64,000 nucleotides of DNA from Xanthomonas vasicola. Lineage in GTDB: Bacteria > Pseudomonadota > Gammaproteobacteria > Xanthomonadales > Xanthomonadaceae. The first letter of the stretch is position 1. Each line of letters starts with the position of its first letter. The position numbers and the translations under genes are program-made. Positions 27,418 through 37,730 of the stretch are shown one piece after another. The notes beneath the pieces were generated by a model that made no database searches, was not told where the DNA came from, and was given only the letters and a program-made list of their open reading frames with translations. The stretch covers positions 62,001-126,000 of the forward strand of contig NZ_JSBW02000027.1 of assembly GCF_000772705.2 (NCBI RefSeq). The letters run 5' to 3'.

Positions 27418-27840
27418 ATGAACAAGTTCGTGATGCTCTGCATGGCGCTGCTGCTGTGCACGCTCGCCGCCTGTGGCGATCAATCGTCCCGCCGCGCCGA
27501 ACGCGGCAAGCCGCGCGTTGCGATCACCACGCAATCGGTAATGATCCGCCGTCCGCCGGCTGCCAACGCTGAAATCACCCCCGACGGCACGCTCAAGATC
27601 GACGACATCGCGCTGCCCCAGAAGGAGCCGACGCGCGCCAAGTTGCAACTGCTGTTCGGCCACCTGCAGATGTTGCGTCAGCAGGCGGTCAACGATGCTG
27701 GACCGGATCCGGATTACAAGTCGATCAAGCTGACCGCCACGCCGGAAATCCAGAAGCTCAGTGGCGAGTTGCTGGATGAAATTCCGTCGCTGCAGCCATA
27801 TCGCGAGAGTTTTGGTAACGTGCAGGCCGAGCGTCACTGA
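27418..27840 (+). CDS. Small lipoprotein related to DUF2884
   Basis: The 140-residue product has a clear lipobox (LLLCTLAAC, Cys at 19). The mature part includes ITPDGTLKIDDIALPQ, which parallels the ISVDGALSIDGKPV segment of the preceding lipoprotein, and then two helical stretches. The two may be distant paralogues. It has its own upstream region of 370 bp, so it is probably a separate transcript, ended by the palindromic element at 27886. Function is unknown. Confidence 0.78.
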   Translation: MNKFVMLCMALLLCTLAACGDQSSRRAERGKPRVAITTQSVMIRRPPAANAEITPDGTLKIDDIALPQKEPTRAKLQLLFGHLQMLRQQAVNDAGPDPDYKSIKLTATPEIQKLSGELLDEIPSLQPYRESFGNVQAERH

Positions 27841-27885
27841 GTAGTAGCGAAGCAGCGCGAAAATCGCGGATTCGCGCAAGGCCGC

Positions 27886-27953
27886 GTAGGAGCGCGCTTG
27901 CGCACGACAGGGCGTTATCGATGATGCCCCGTCGCGCACATGTGCGCTCCTAC
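27886..27953. repeat. REP-like palindromic element between convergent genes
   Basis: Outer arms GTAGGAGCGCGCTTGCGCACGAC (27886-27908) and GTCGCGCACATGTGCGCTCCTAC (27931-27953) pair with few mismatches, and GGGC/GCCC extends the stem inward. It lies between the end of the lipoprotein gene and the end of fumC, where it could stop transcription in both directions. GTAGGAGCGC palindromes are common dispersed repeats in Xanthomonas and Stenotrophomonas. Confidence 0.8.
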
Positions 27954-27967
27954 ACACGCAGCAGTGA

Positions 27968-29371
27968 TCAGCCGCCGCTACCACCGCCGGCCTGGATACC
28001 GCCACGCGTCAACGCGGCCGGGTCAAGCAATCGCCGCAGCTCCGCTTCGCTGAGGCCGCTGTCTTCCTTGGCTACGTCGAGTACCGGACGCTGCTCCTTG
28101 TAGGCACGCTTGGCAATCGCCGCGGCCTTTTCGTAACCGATGATCGGATTCAGCGCGGTCACCAGGATCGGATTGCGGTCCAGCGCCTCGCGGACACGCT
28201 CCTGACGCACCTTCAACCCGGCAATCGCCCTGTCGGCCAGCAGGCGCGAGACATTGCCCAGCAACGTGATCGAATCCAGCAGGTTGTAGGCGATCAGCGG
28301 CAGCGTCACGTTCAATTGGAAATTGCCGGTCTGCCCGGCCACGGTGATCGCGGTGTGGTAGCCGATGACCTGCGCACACGCCATCACGGTGGCTTCGGGA
28401 ATCACTGGATTGACCTTGCCCGGCATGATCGAGCTGCCCGGCTGCAACGCCGGCAATTCGATCTCGCCCAGGCCCGCCAACGGGCCGGCATTCATCCAGC
28501 GCAGATCGTTCGCGATCTTGATTAGTGCCACCGCCAGCGCATTGAGGTGGCCGGACAATTCCACCGCATCGTCCTGCGCAGCGAGCCCTTCGAACTTGTT
28601 TTCCGCACTCTCGAACTTGGCCCCACTCAGGCTGGACAAGGCCTTGCTCACCTTGCCACCGAAACGCGGGTCGGCATTGATGCCGGTGCCGATCGCGGTG
28701 CCGCCCAACGGCAACCGCCGCAACCGCTTCAGCGCATCGTCGAGACGCTCCTGCGCCGAACTCAGCTGCGCTGACCATGCACCGAACTCCTGTCCGAAGG
28801 TCAGCGGCATCGCATCCATCAAATGTGTGCGGCCGGTTTTGACGATCTTGTCCAGCGATTTCGCGCGCTTGTCGATGGTCTTGCGCAGATGCTTGAGCGC
28901 CGGCTGCAGGTGTTCCTGCACAGCGAGCAATGCCGACACGCGAATGGCAGTGGGAATCACGTCGTTGGAACTCTGTCCCAGATTGACGTGATCGTTCGGA
29001 TGTACCGCGTCCTTGCCAGCGCGCGTGGCCAATGTGGCAATCACCTCATTAGCATTCATGTTGGACGAGGTGCCCGAACCGGTCTGGTACACATCGATGG
29101 GAAACTGCGTATCGAAGCTGCCCTCGGCCACTTGCAACGCAGCGGTCTGCACGGTTTTGCCGATCGATTTCGGCAGCAATCCAAGTTCGGCATTGACGCC
29201 GGCCGCCGCTGCCTTGATCAAGCCCAGTGCGCGGATGAAACCGCGCGGCATCGGCTGCCCGGACACCGGAAAATTCTGCACCGCCCGCTGGGTCTGCGCG
29301 CCCCACAACGCATCGGCGGGCACTTGCAGTTCGCCCATACTGTCGTGTTCGGTCCTGAAACGTTCGCTCAT
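27968..29371 (-). CDS. fumC: Fumarate hydratase, class II
   Basis: The 467-residue product is the iron-free class II fumarase, converting fumarate to malate in the TCA cycle. It has TGSGTSSNMNANEVI (about 95-110), TGRTHLMDAMPL with the active-site His, and the family signature PGSSIMPGKVNPV near residue 320 with the catalytic Ser. The length equals the usual FumC. Aspartase or argininosuccinate lyase is less likely because of the SSNMN and TGRTHLMDA motifs. The start at 29371 gives MSERFRTEHDSMGEL, the family N-terminus. It is monocistronic and faces the preceding lipoprotein gene across a palindromic repeat. Confidence 0.95.
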   Translation of the reverse strand: MSERFRTEHDSMGELQVPADALWGAQTQRAVQNFPVSGQPMPRGFIRALGLIKAAAAGVNAELGLLPKSIGKTVQTAALQVAEGSFDTQFPIDVYQTGSGTSSNMNANEVIATLATRAGKDAVHPNDHVNLGQSSNDVIPTAIRVSALLAVQEHLQPALKHLRKTIDKRAKSLDKIVKTGRTHLMDAMPLTFGQEFGAWSAQLSSAQERLDDALKRLRRLPLGGTAIGTGINADPRFGGKVSKALSSLSGAKFESAENKFEGLAAQDDAVELSGHLNALAVALIKIANDLRWMNAGPLAGLGEIELPALQPGSSIMPGKVNPVIPEATVMACAQVIGYHTAITVAGQTGNFQLNVTLPLIAYNLLDSITLLGNVSRLLADRAIAGLKVRQERVREALDRNPILVTALNPIIGYEKAAAIAKRAYKEQRPVLDVAKEDSGLSEAELRRLLDPAALTRGGIQAGGGSGG

Positions 29372-29648
29372 CTGCACTCTCCGCACATGGTTGGTTTGTG
29401 GTGATGGATGGCTGGCAGCGGGCGTACCCACGCTGGCGTGGCTGTCTACGATACTCGCTCGGCGCGTTGCGACGATGTCGTCGCGCGCCGTCCGCTAGGC
29501 TGCATGCTGATCAATACGAGGTACCAAGCCGCCATGGGCGACGAGCCTGACTGTAGATACGCAAACTCCATGTCCGCGCAATACCGCACCGCCGCTAGGC
29601 GTGCATTGGCGCGCAGAAGCAGCGCTTTCAGAGCGCACGGAGGCGGAC

Positions 29649-30971
29649 ATGTTAGGTAACGTTCTGCTGCTGTTCGTGGCGCTGTTGCTGGTGCTGTTGA
29701 ATGGATTTTTTGTTGCCGCCGAGTTTGCGCTGGTCAAGCTGCGGCACACGCAGGCGGTGGGCCTGGCGCAAACCAACGGCTGGCGCGGGCGATTGCTGCT
29801 TGGTGTGCACGCACATCTGGACGCGTATCTGTCGGCCTGCCAGCTCGGTATTACGCTGGCCTCGCTCGGACTGGGCTGGGTCGGCGAGCCGGCTTTCGCG
29901 CATCTGCTGCAACCGGTCTTCGATACGTTGGGCCTGTCGCCGGAAGCGGCACAATTCACTGCGCTGGCGATCGCTTTCAGCCTGATTTCGTTCCTGCACA
30001 TCGTGCTGGGTGAATTGGCGCCCAAGACCATGGCGATTCGCCGGCCGGAGCAGATGTCGCTGTGGACCGCTGCGCCGCTCTACGTTTTTTATTGGGCCAT
30101 GTATCCGGCGATCTGGGTGCTCAATAACAGCGCGAATCGATTGCTGCGCCTGCTCGGCTGGGGCGATGCGGGACATCACTCGCACCGTTATTCGCGAGAA
30201 GAGCTGATGCTGATCGTTGGCCGCCAGGACCCGAACGCGGCCAGGTCCGACCAAGGCCTGGCCTTGATGAGCCACGCATTGGAATTGCCGGATTTGGTGG
30301 CCGGCGATCTGATGCGTCCGCGCGAGCATATGCGCAGCCTGCGCGAAGGCATGAATCTGCAAGCGGTGTTGGCGGAATTCAGTGAGTCGCGCTACAGCCG
30401 CTACCCCTGGTTCGATGCCGATGGCGAACAGGTGCTGGGCATCCTGCACACCAAGGACCTGCTGGTGACGATGGCACGCGGCCAGGACCTGGACGATCTG
30501 CGCCCTTTGCTGCGGCCACCTACCGTACTGACTCTGGAAACGCCGATTCCCAGCGCGTTAGAGCAATTCCGCACCGGCACCACCCATCTGGCGCTGTGCG
30601 TTGAAGAAGAAGGCCGCATCCTGGGCTTTTTCACCCTGGAGGACCTGCTGGAAGTGGTGGTCGGCGAGATCGAGGACGAGCATCGCCACGTGGTGCGCGA
30701 TGCCCCGATCCGTGGCCAGGACGGCTCGCTACTGGTCGCCGGCAGCACGTCGATTTTCCGCCTGGAACGCTTGCTCGGCCAGGATCTGAGCGCGCCGGAC
30801 CACGTCAATTCGGTCGGCGGGCTGATTCTGTATCAGCTGCAGCGGCTGCCCGAGGAGGGCGAAACGCTGGAGGTGGATGGCCACTTATTGACTGTGCGAC
30901 GCATGGCCGGCCACCGCATCCAGGCAGTGACCGTGCGTCCGGTGGGCGACGCTGACGCCCCGGCCGGATGA
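29649..30971 (+). CDS. CorC/HlyC family (CNNM, DUF21-CBS) membrane protein
   Basis: The 440-residue product has an N-terminal DUF21 (CNNM) membrane domain with four apolar segments (residues about 1-190; LNGFFVAAEFALVKLR, ACQLGITLASLGLGWVGEPAF, VLGELAPKTMAI), a CBS pair (about 205-330; MRPREHMRSL, GILHTKDLLV, GFFTLEDLLEVVVGEIEDE) and a C-terminal CorC_HlyC domain (about 345-430). Such proteins act in magnesium or cobalt efflux or homeostasis; the old hemolysin name is not functional evidence. The ATG at 29649 follows GGAGG at 4-5 bases. It is monocistronic. Confidence 0.9.
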   Translation: MLGNVLLLFVALLLVLLNGFFVAAEFALVKLRHTQAVGLAQTNGWRGRLLLGVHAHLDAYLSACQLGITLASLGLGWVGEPAFAHLLQPVFDTLGLSPEAAQFTALAIAFSLISFLHIVLGELAPKTMAIRRPEQMSLWTAAPLYVFYWAMYPAIWVLNNSANRLLRLLGWGDAGHHSHRYSREELMLIVGRQDPNAARSDQGLALMSHALELPDLVAGDLMRPREHMRSLREGMNLQAVLAEFSESRYSRYPWFDADGEQVLGILHTKDLLVTMARGQDLDDLRPLLRPPTVLTLETPIPSALEQFRTGTTHLALCVEEEGRILGFFTLEDLLEVVVGEIEDEHRHVVRDAPIRGQDGSLLVAGSTSIFRLERLLGQDLSAPDHVNSVGGLILYQLQRLPEEGETLEVDGHLLTVRRMAGHRIQAVTVRPVGDADAPAG

Positions 30972-30981
30972 TGCCGTCGAT

Positions 30982-33496
<2,515 letters not shown>

Positions 33497-33508
33497 ACTG
33501 ACCCGCCC

Positions 33509-33529
33509 GCAAGCCCTCTGTGGGCTTGC
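33509..33529 (+). terminator. Hairpin after purB
   Basis: An 8-bp perfect stem GCAAGCCC/GGGCTTGC with a 5-base loop, 13 bp after the purB stop. No U tract follows, so it may be a weak terminator or an RNA-protecting hairpin. Confidence 0.55.
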
Positions 33530-33744
33530 CGTGTGGATCAGCTCATCGACGATCATCAACGAGATGGCATCGGCATCACCACATGCCGATGACGCACCGT
33601 CGAAATCAGTGACACCTGCGCCGCGGCACACGTCGCGGCGCATGCGTCATGCCTCGCTACCGGCCTGGACAGCGGACGCTGGCCTGCACATGGGTGACCG
33701 AGCGGACTGCTACCGTGCCGGATTAACTGATCAGCAGATCGGCG

Positions 33745-34241
33745 ATGCCTGTCACTCACCCACTTTCGCTGTTGACGCTGGCAAGCGTCTTTACACTGAG
33801 CGGATGCGGCGGCGACGGCCCTGCCGCGCAGGCGCTGTCGGCGGTCTCGTCAACGTTGACCGATCCTGCCAGCGGCGCAGACTGCGCCGGCAAGGATGTC
33901 CGGCTGACCGCAATGACAGCGAATGGATCCTGCACGGCGAGTGCGGCATGGTCACCAGCACCGCCTCGCGTGGCGCCATGAATCTGGACACCGCGCGCAG
34001 CATTCGCCTGGAAAGAAGCAACTTCACGGTGCTCAACAAGCAACTTGGCCAGCTCAGCGTGACCGGTCACGACAACACGCTCAATCTGACCCATGTTGAT
34101 AGTGTGGATATCCAGGGCAACAAGAATCTTGTGCTGGCGCGCGAAATGAAGCAGGTGCGGTTTTCCGGCAACGACAACACCGTCAACCCATCCAGCAAGC
34201 CCGCGCTGGACGACCGCGGCCGCGATAACAAGGTGATGTGA
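33745..34241 (+). pseudogene. Frameshifted DUF3060-type lipoprotein gene
   Basis: The frame from 33745 encodes a lipoprotein start (LASVFTLSGCGGDG, Cys at residue 21) through DCAGKDVRLT. The matching continuation, NDSEWILHGECGMVTS and a repetitive beta-rich domain (DTARSIRLERSNF, SVTGHDNTLNLTHVDSVDIQGNKN, RFSGNDNTVNPSS), lies in another frame and ends at 34241. Adding one base near 33908, where CTGACCGCAATGAC would read CTGACCGGCAATGAC, restores a single 165-residue protein. The C-terminal part resembles the DUF3060 family of periplasmic or secreted beta-repeat proteins. It is either a true 1-bp deletion or a sequencing error. Confidence 0.75.
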
Positions 34242-34400
34242 TCTGTCGGCTGTGATGCGCGCCAATGCAGGCGTACGCGCTCCAGATCAGCCGTCTGCAC
34301 GTCGCTGCATGACCGCACTGCACGCAACGCCAGCAGGCATTGCTTTTACAAACGATGCGAATTTAGTGCGACTAACAACCCACTGCGTACACGCCAGGCT

Positions 34401-34490
34401 GGCGCGGCCGGCGCTCGCAATTCGGAGGAACCACTCGTACATTGCGGTTCCTGCATGCCCGCACGCAGCCACCTGACGAGGGCTCGCCAC
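34401..34490. repeat. ~90-bp intergenic repeat, copy 3
   Basis: It begins GGCGCGGCCGG, has CTCGTACATTGC at offset 33 and GCTCGCCAC at offset 81. It shares these blocks and their spacing with the copies at 27083 and 46992. Confidence 0.75.
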
Positions 34491-34511
34491 GTTTAAGCCG
34501 TTCCTAGCGCG

Positions 34512-34881
34512 TCAGTCGGGCCGCCGGGCGGCCACCCGCGTCACTTCGCGCGGCTTGGCTGCACCGCGCACGATCACGAACAGCAGGGTCTGCCCGACCT
34601 TGCGGTTGACGGCCTGCTTTAGCACATCGGCCTTGCTTCCAGCCACCGTGATGCCTTGTGCGGACACGATCGCATCACCCACCTGCAGCCCCGCTGTGGC
34701 TGCGGGCGAGGCCAGCTTTACCGAATCGATCGTGACCGAGGTCAGCGTGGGATTGAACGAAAATCCCTCGCTTTCCACCGCGAAACTCAGGCCGAACCAG
34801 CCTTGTCATCGGCGGCCTGCACGGCGCCGTGCACTCCCACGTCGCACTCAACAACAGCTGCAGCAGTGTCCGACGGTTCAT
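34512..34881 (-). pseudogene. Disrupted PDZ-domain protein gene
   Basis: The last 88 codons encode most of a PDZ domain (SVTIDSVKLASPAATAGLQVGDAIVSAQG, then VGQTLLFVIVRG). Upstream, a signal-peptide-like start MNRRTLLQLLLSAT at 34881 is in a different frame, and AADDK at about 34800 is in a third. The sequence GGCTGGTTCGGCCTG would join AADDKGWFGLSF to the PDZ if one G were added. So at least two frame changes separate the N-terminus from the PDZ. The intact ancestor was probably a small periplasmic PDZ protein of about 120 residues. A short GTG-initiated PDZ peptide from 34778 could still be made, but it would lack an export signal. Confidence 0.65.
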
Positions 34882-35121
34882 GCACCCGGTTTCCAAAGCG
34901 AGGGAGCAGCACACCAAGACTGCGATGCCGCAGTGTTTCAGTGCAGGCGCTACCACTCATGTGCCATCGGACACCCTGACCAGTGCTGCGTGGCGGACGA
35001 CAGCACGTGCGCGCCGCACCGGCACAGGTGCACATCCGGCTCAGGCAGTCGACAATAGGCCATTCGCGCCTGCCAACGCCGCGCGCCGCACTCTCTTCTA
35101 CACCGTTCAAGGACCCCCAAA
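34882..35121. other. Intergenic region upstream of roxA
   Basis: No gene recognised. It must hold the roxA promoter on the plus strand; no strong -35/-10 pair was picked out by eye. Confidence 0.4.
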
Positions 35122-36621
35122 ATGGCCGTACGTAAAGCGACCCCACTTGCCATCGAAGTCCAGGCCCGTCCGGGACAGCAGCTGGGCATGCCGGTCGAGC
35201 GTTTCCTGCGCAATTACTGGCACAAGCACCCACTGTTGATTCGCAACGCGTTCGCGGATTTCGCCTCGCCGCTGCAGCCGGAAGATCTGGCCGGGCTGGC
35301 CTGCGAAGACGGCGTGCTGGCGCGTCTGATCAGCCACGACCGCACCACCGACAGCTGGGACGTGCGCAGCGGCCCGTTCCAGGAAACCGATTTCCCCGGC
35401 CTGCCCGACCATGACTGGACTCTGCTGGTGCAGGACGTGGACAAATGGGACGCCGACGTGCGTGCCCTGCTGGAGCACTTCCGCTTCCTGCCGCGCTGGC
35501 GCATCGACGACATCATGATCAGCTTCGCCGCCACCGGCGGCTCGGTGGGCGCGCATGTCGACCACTACGACGTGTTCCTGCTGCAGGGCCAGGGCCACCG
35601 CCGCTGGCAGATCGATGCGCGCATCGCACAGGGCCGCAAGCCCACCCCACTGGCGTTCCGCGACGATGTCGAGCTGAAGCTGCTGCGCGAGTTCAAGCCA
35701 ACGCACGATTGGGTTCTGGGCCCGGGCGACATGCTGTATCTGCCGCCGTTGATCCCGCACCACGGCGTGGCCGAAGACGCCTGCCTGACGTTCTCCATCG
35801 GCACCCGCGCGCCGTCCTCGGCCGAGCTGATCGGCGATTACCTGGATACCTTGATTGCCGATGCCGACGAGGCCGTGCGCTATCACGACGAAGACCTCAA
35901 GGTGCCGGCAGACCCGTACGAGATCGACGTCACCGCAATGAACCGCGTGGTTGAAGCGCTCAACGCGTTGCGCATGAACGATCCCGATCGCCTTGGCGAC
36001 TGGTTCGGCCGTTTCATGACCACCTACCGCGCCTCCGGCGACGTGGTGCCGGCGCCAGAACCCATCCCGCGCGAAGCGGTCGAGCAGGCGCTGGAAGAAG
36101 GCGTGCTGCTGCATCGCCACCCGTGGTCGCGGCTGGCCTGGCGGCGTGCCAAGCGCGGCGCCACGCTGTTCTGCAGCGGCCTGGAGTTTGCGCTGTCGGC
36201 CAAGGACGCGTCCCGTCTGGCCGCGGCCGAAGAGATCGACGGCACGCTGTACGGGCAGTTGTCGCCACGTGGGCGTGAGGTCGTGCTGGAGCTGCTGGCA
36301 CAAGGCCATTACCAGCGCGCCCACGAAGACGCCGATGGGGATATCGCCGACGACGATGCCGTACATGCCCTGAGCGTGTCTTCCGACCACGACGAGGCAG
36401 ACGCCGAAGACGAGGCACCGGAAGCGGACGACGCCATCGATGCCGATGCCGATGTCGAACAGGTCGCAGACGACGCCGGCAACCCGGCAGAGACGCTGGA
36501 TGCCGTGCAGGACGCTGTTGCCGAAATCGAGAGTGACGACGCAGCCGAGCAGGACGACGCCAGCCATAGTGCCGACGACACCGATTCCGACGACAGCGAC
36601 GAGACCACCAAACCCGCATGA
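35122..36621 (+). CDS. roxA: Ribosomal oxygenase RoxA (50S L16 arginine 3-hydroxylase) with long acidic tail
   Basis: The first ~400 residues match the JmjC-type cupin oxygenase YcfD/RoxA, which uses Fe(II), O2 and 2-oxoglutarate to hydroxylate an Arg of ribosomal protein L16. The iron-binding HVDHYDVFLLQ motif (about residues 151-161) and LPPLIPHHGVAE with the distal His are visible, followed by the dimerisation and winged-helix parts. The product is 499 residues, about 125 longer than the E. coli enzyme, because residues from about 400 form a very acidic Asp/Glu/Ala tail (DHDEADAEDEAPEADD and similar), which should be disordered. The ATG at 35122 has AAGGA upstream, and the gene overlaps the next one by 4 bp. 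Confidence 0.9.
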   Translation: MAVRKATPLAIEVQARPGQQLGMPVERFLRNYWHKHPLLIRNAFADFASPLQPEDLAGLACEDGVLARLISHDRTTDSWDVRSGPFQETDFPGLPDHDWTLLVQDVDKWDADVRALLEHFRFLPRWRIDDIMISFAATGGSVGAHVDHYDVFLLQGQGHRRWQIDARIAQGRKPTPLAFRDDVELKLLREFKPTHDWVLGPGDMLYLPPLIPHHGVAEDACLTFSIGTRAPSSAELIGDYLDTLIADADEAVRYHDEDLKVPADPYEIDVTAMNRVVEALNALRMNDPDRLGDWFGRFMTTYRASGDVVPAPEPIPREAVEQALEEGVLLHRHPWSRLAWRRAKRGATLFCSGLEFALSAKDASRLAAAEEIDGTLYGQLSPRGREVVLELLAQGHYQRAHEDADGDIADDDAVHALSVSSDHDEADAEDEAPEADDAIDADADVEQVADDAGNPAETLDAVQDAVAEIESDDAAEQDDASHSADDTDSDDSDETTKPA

Positions 36622-37550
36622 CTCCGCATGCCAGCCCGCAGATCGTCACGCTGAACCCGGCTTCCGATGCCGCGGCGCTGCGTGCACTGCGGCTGACCTG
36701 CGCCACCGACACCGCTGGCACCACCAGCGGTGCCGAATGGGATGCCTTGGACCCGCTCAGCCTGCATCTGGCAGCGCGCACCGAGGACGGCCAGTGGATC
36801 GGCTCGGTGCGAGTCACCGCCGATCGCCGGCTCGACCGGCTCGGCGTTCTCCCCCACTGGCGCCGCCGCGGAGTCGCCGACCAACTGCTCGCTGCCGCCG
36901 TCGACACGGCCCGCCAGCACGGCTGGCCCAGCCTGCACGCGCGCCCCAGCCCCAACGCGGAGGCGGTCTTCGCGCGCCTGGGCTTCCTGCCCGACACCAC
37001 CCCACTTCCCTTCCCCGAGCGCTTCGGCCAGACACACGCTGCGCCCGGCATCGTCGTGCACCGTCGCCTCGATGGCCCAATGGCCGTCGAGACCCTCACC
37101 GCGGCCCTGGCCGCCACCACTGGTCTGCTCTGCGCTGCGCGCCGCCAAGTGCTGATCTACACCCGCGCCCTGGACCCACCCCTGTTCGACAACGCTGCAG
37201 TGCTCGATGCGTTGCGCCGTTTCGCCACCGCCCGCCACGACAAGCGCGTGCATGTCTTGGTGCAAGACCCCACCAGCGCCAACGCCGGTAGCAGTGCAAT
37301 GCTGAGGCTGGCACAGCGCCTGCCCAGCGTGTTCCGGTTCCGCGCGGTCAGCGACCCGGTCGATGCAAGTTTTGCATCGGTCTATGTCGTCGGCGACGAC
37401 GCCTACTACTTTCGTCCAACAGGTCATCGCTTCGATGATGGCGAAACCTGGTTGTCTGGCGCAGCGCGTAGCCGCCAGTTAGAGCGCGCATTCGCGCAGA
37501 TATGGGAGCGCAGCGCACTTTGGAATGAGCCACGCGCGCTCGGCATCTGA
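36618..37550 (+). CDS. GNAT-family acetyltransferase with extra C-terminal domain
   Basis: The 310-residue product has an N-terminal GNAT fold (residues about 10-155): DGQWIGSVRVTADRRLDRLGVLP followed by the acetyl-CoA binding segment WRRRGVADQLLAAAVDTAR and FARLGFLPD. The C-terminal half (about 160-310) is a second domain with RRQVLIYTRALDPPLFDNAAVLDALRRF and HDKRVHVLVQDP, which recalls a PLD-like or DUF7931-type fold but was not identified. The gene overlaps the roxA stop by 4 bp (ATGA), so the two are co-translated. A role in modifying ribosomal or translation-related proteins is conceivable from that linkage alone. Target and chemistry of the second domain are unknown. Confidence 0.8.
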   Translation: MTPHASPQIVTLNPASDAAALRALRLTCATDTAGTTSGAEWDALDPLSLHLAARTEDGQWIGSVRVTADRRLDRLGVLPHWRRRGVADQLLAAAVDTARQHGWPSLHARPSPNAEAVFARLGFLPDTTPLPFPERFGQTHAAPGIVVHRRLDGPMAVETLTAALAATTGLLCAARRQVLIYTRALDPPLFDNAAVLDALRRFATARHDKRVHVLVQDPTSANAGSSAMLRLAQRLPSVFRFRAVSDPVDASFASVYVVGDDAYYFRPTGHRFDDGETWLSGAARSRQLERAFAQIWERSALWNEPRALGI

Positions 37551-37639
37551 CGCCGCAGCGTTCCTCGCACGTAGGCGTGTGAGCAATTGGCCTACCCCGC
37601 CGGTCAGCTCGCAGACGCCCCCTCACTGGCGCAAGAGGG

Positions 37640-37645
37640 TATAAT
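37640..37645 (+). promoter_or_regulatory. -10 element upstream of sucA
   Basis: A perfect TATAAT, 86 bp upstream of the sucA GTG, in the first AT-rich pocket after the GNAT gene. No good -35 hexamer was seen 16-18 bp before it, which could mean activator-dependent control. Confidence 0.55.
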
Positions 37646-37730
37646 TTTTCGAGATTTGAGACCGACCGATAGGGCATCTTGCCCTGCCGCTTCCGCACAA
37701 TCATCCCCACAGCAGACCCGACTTACCATC

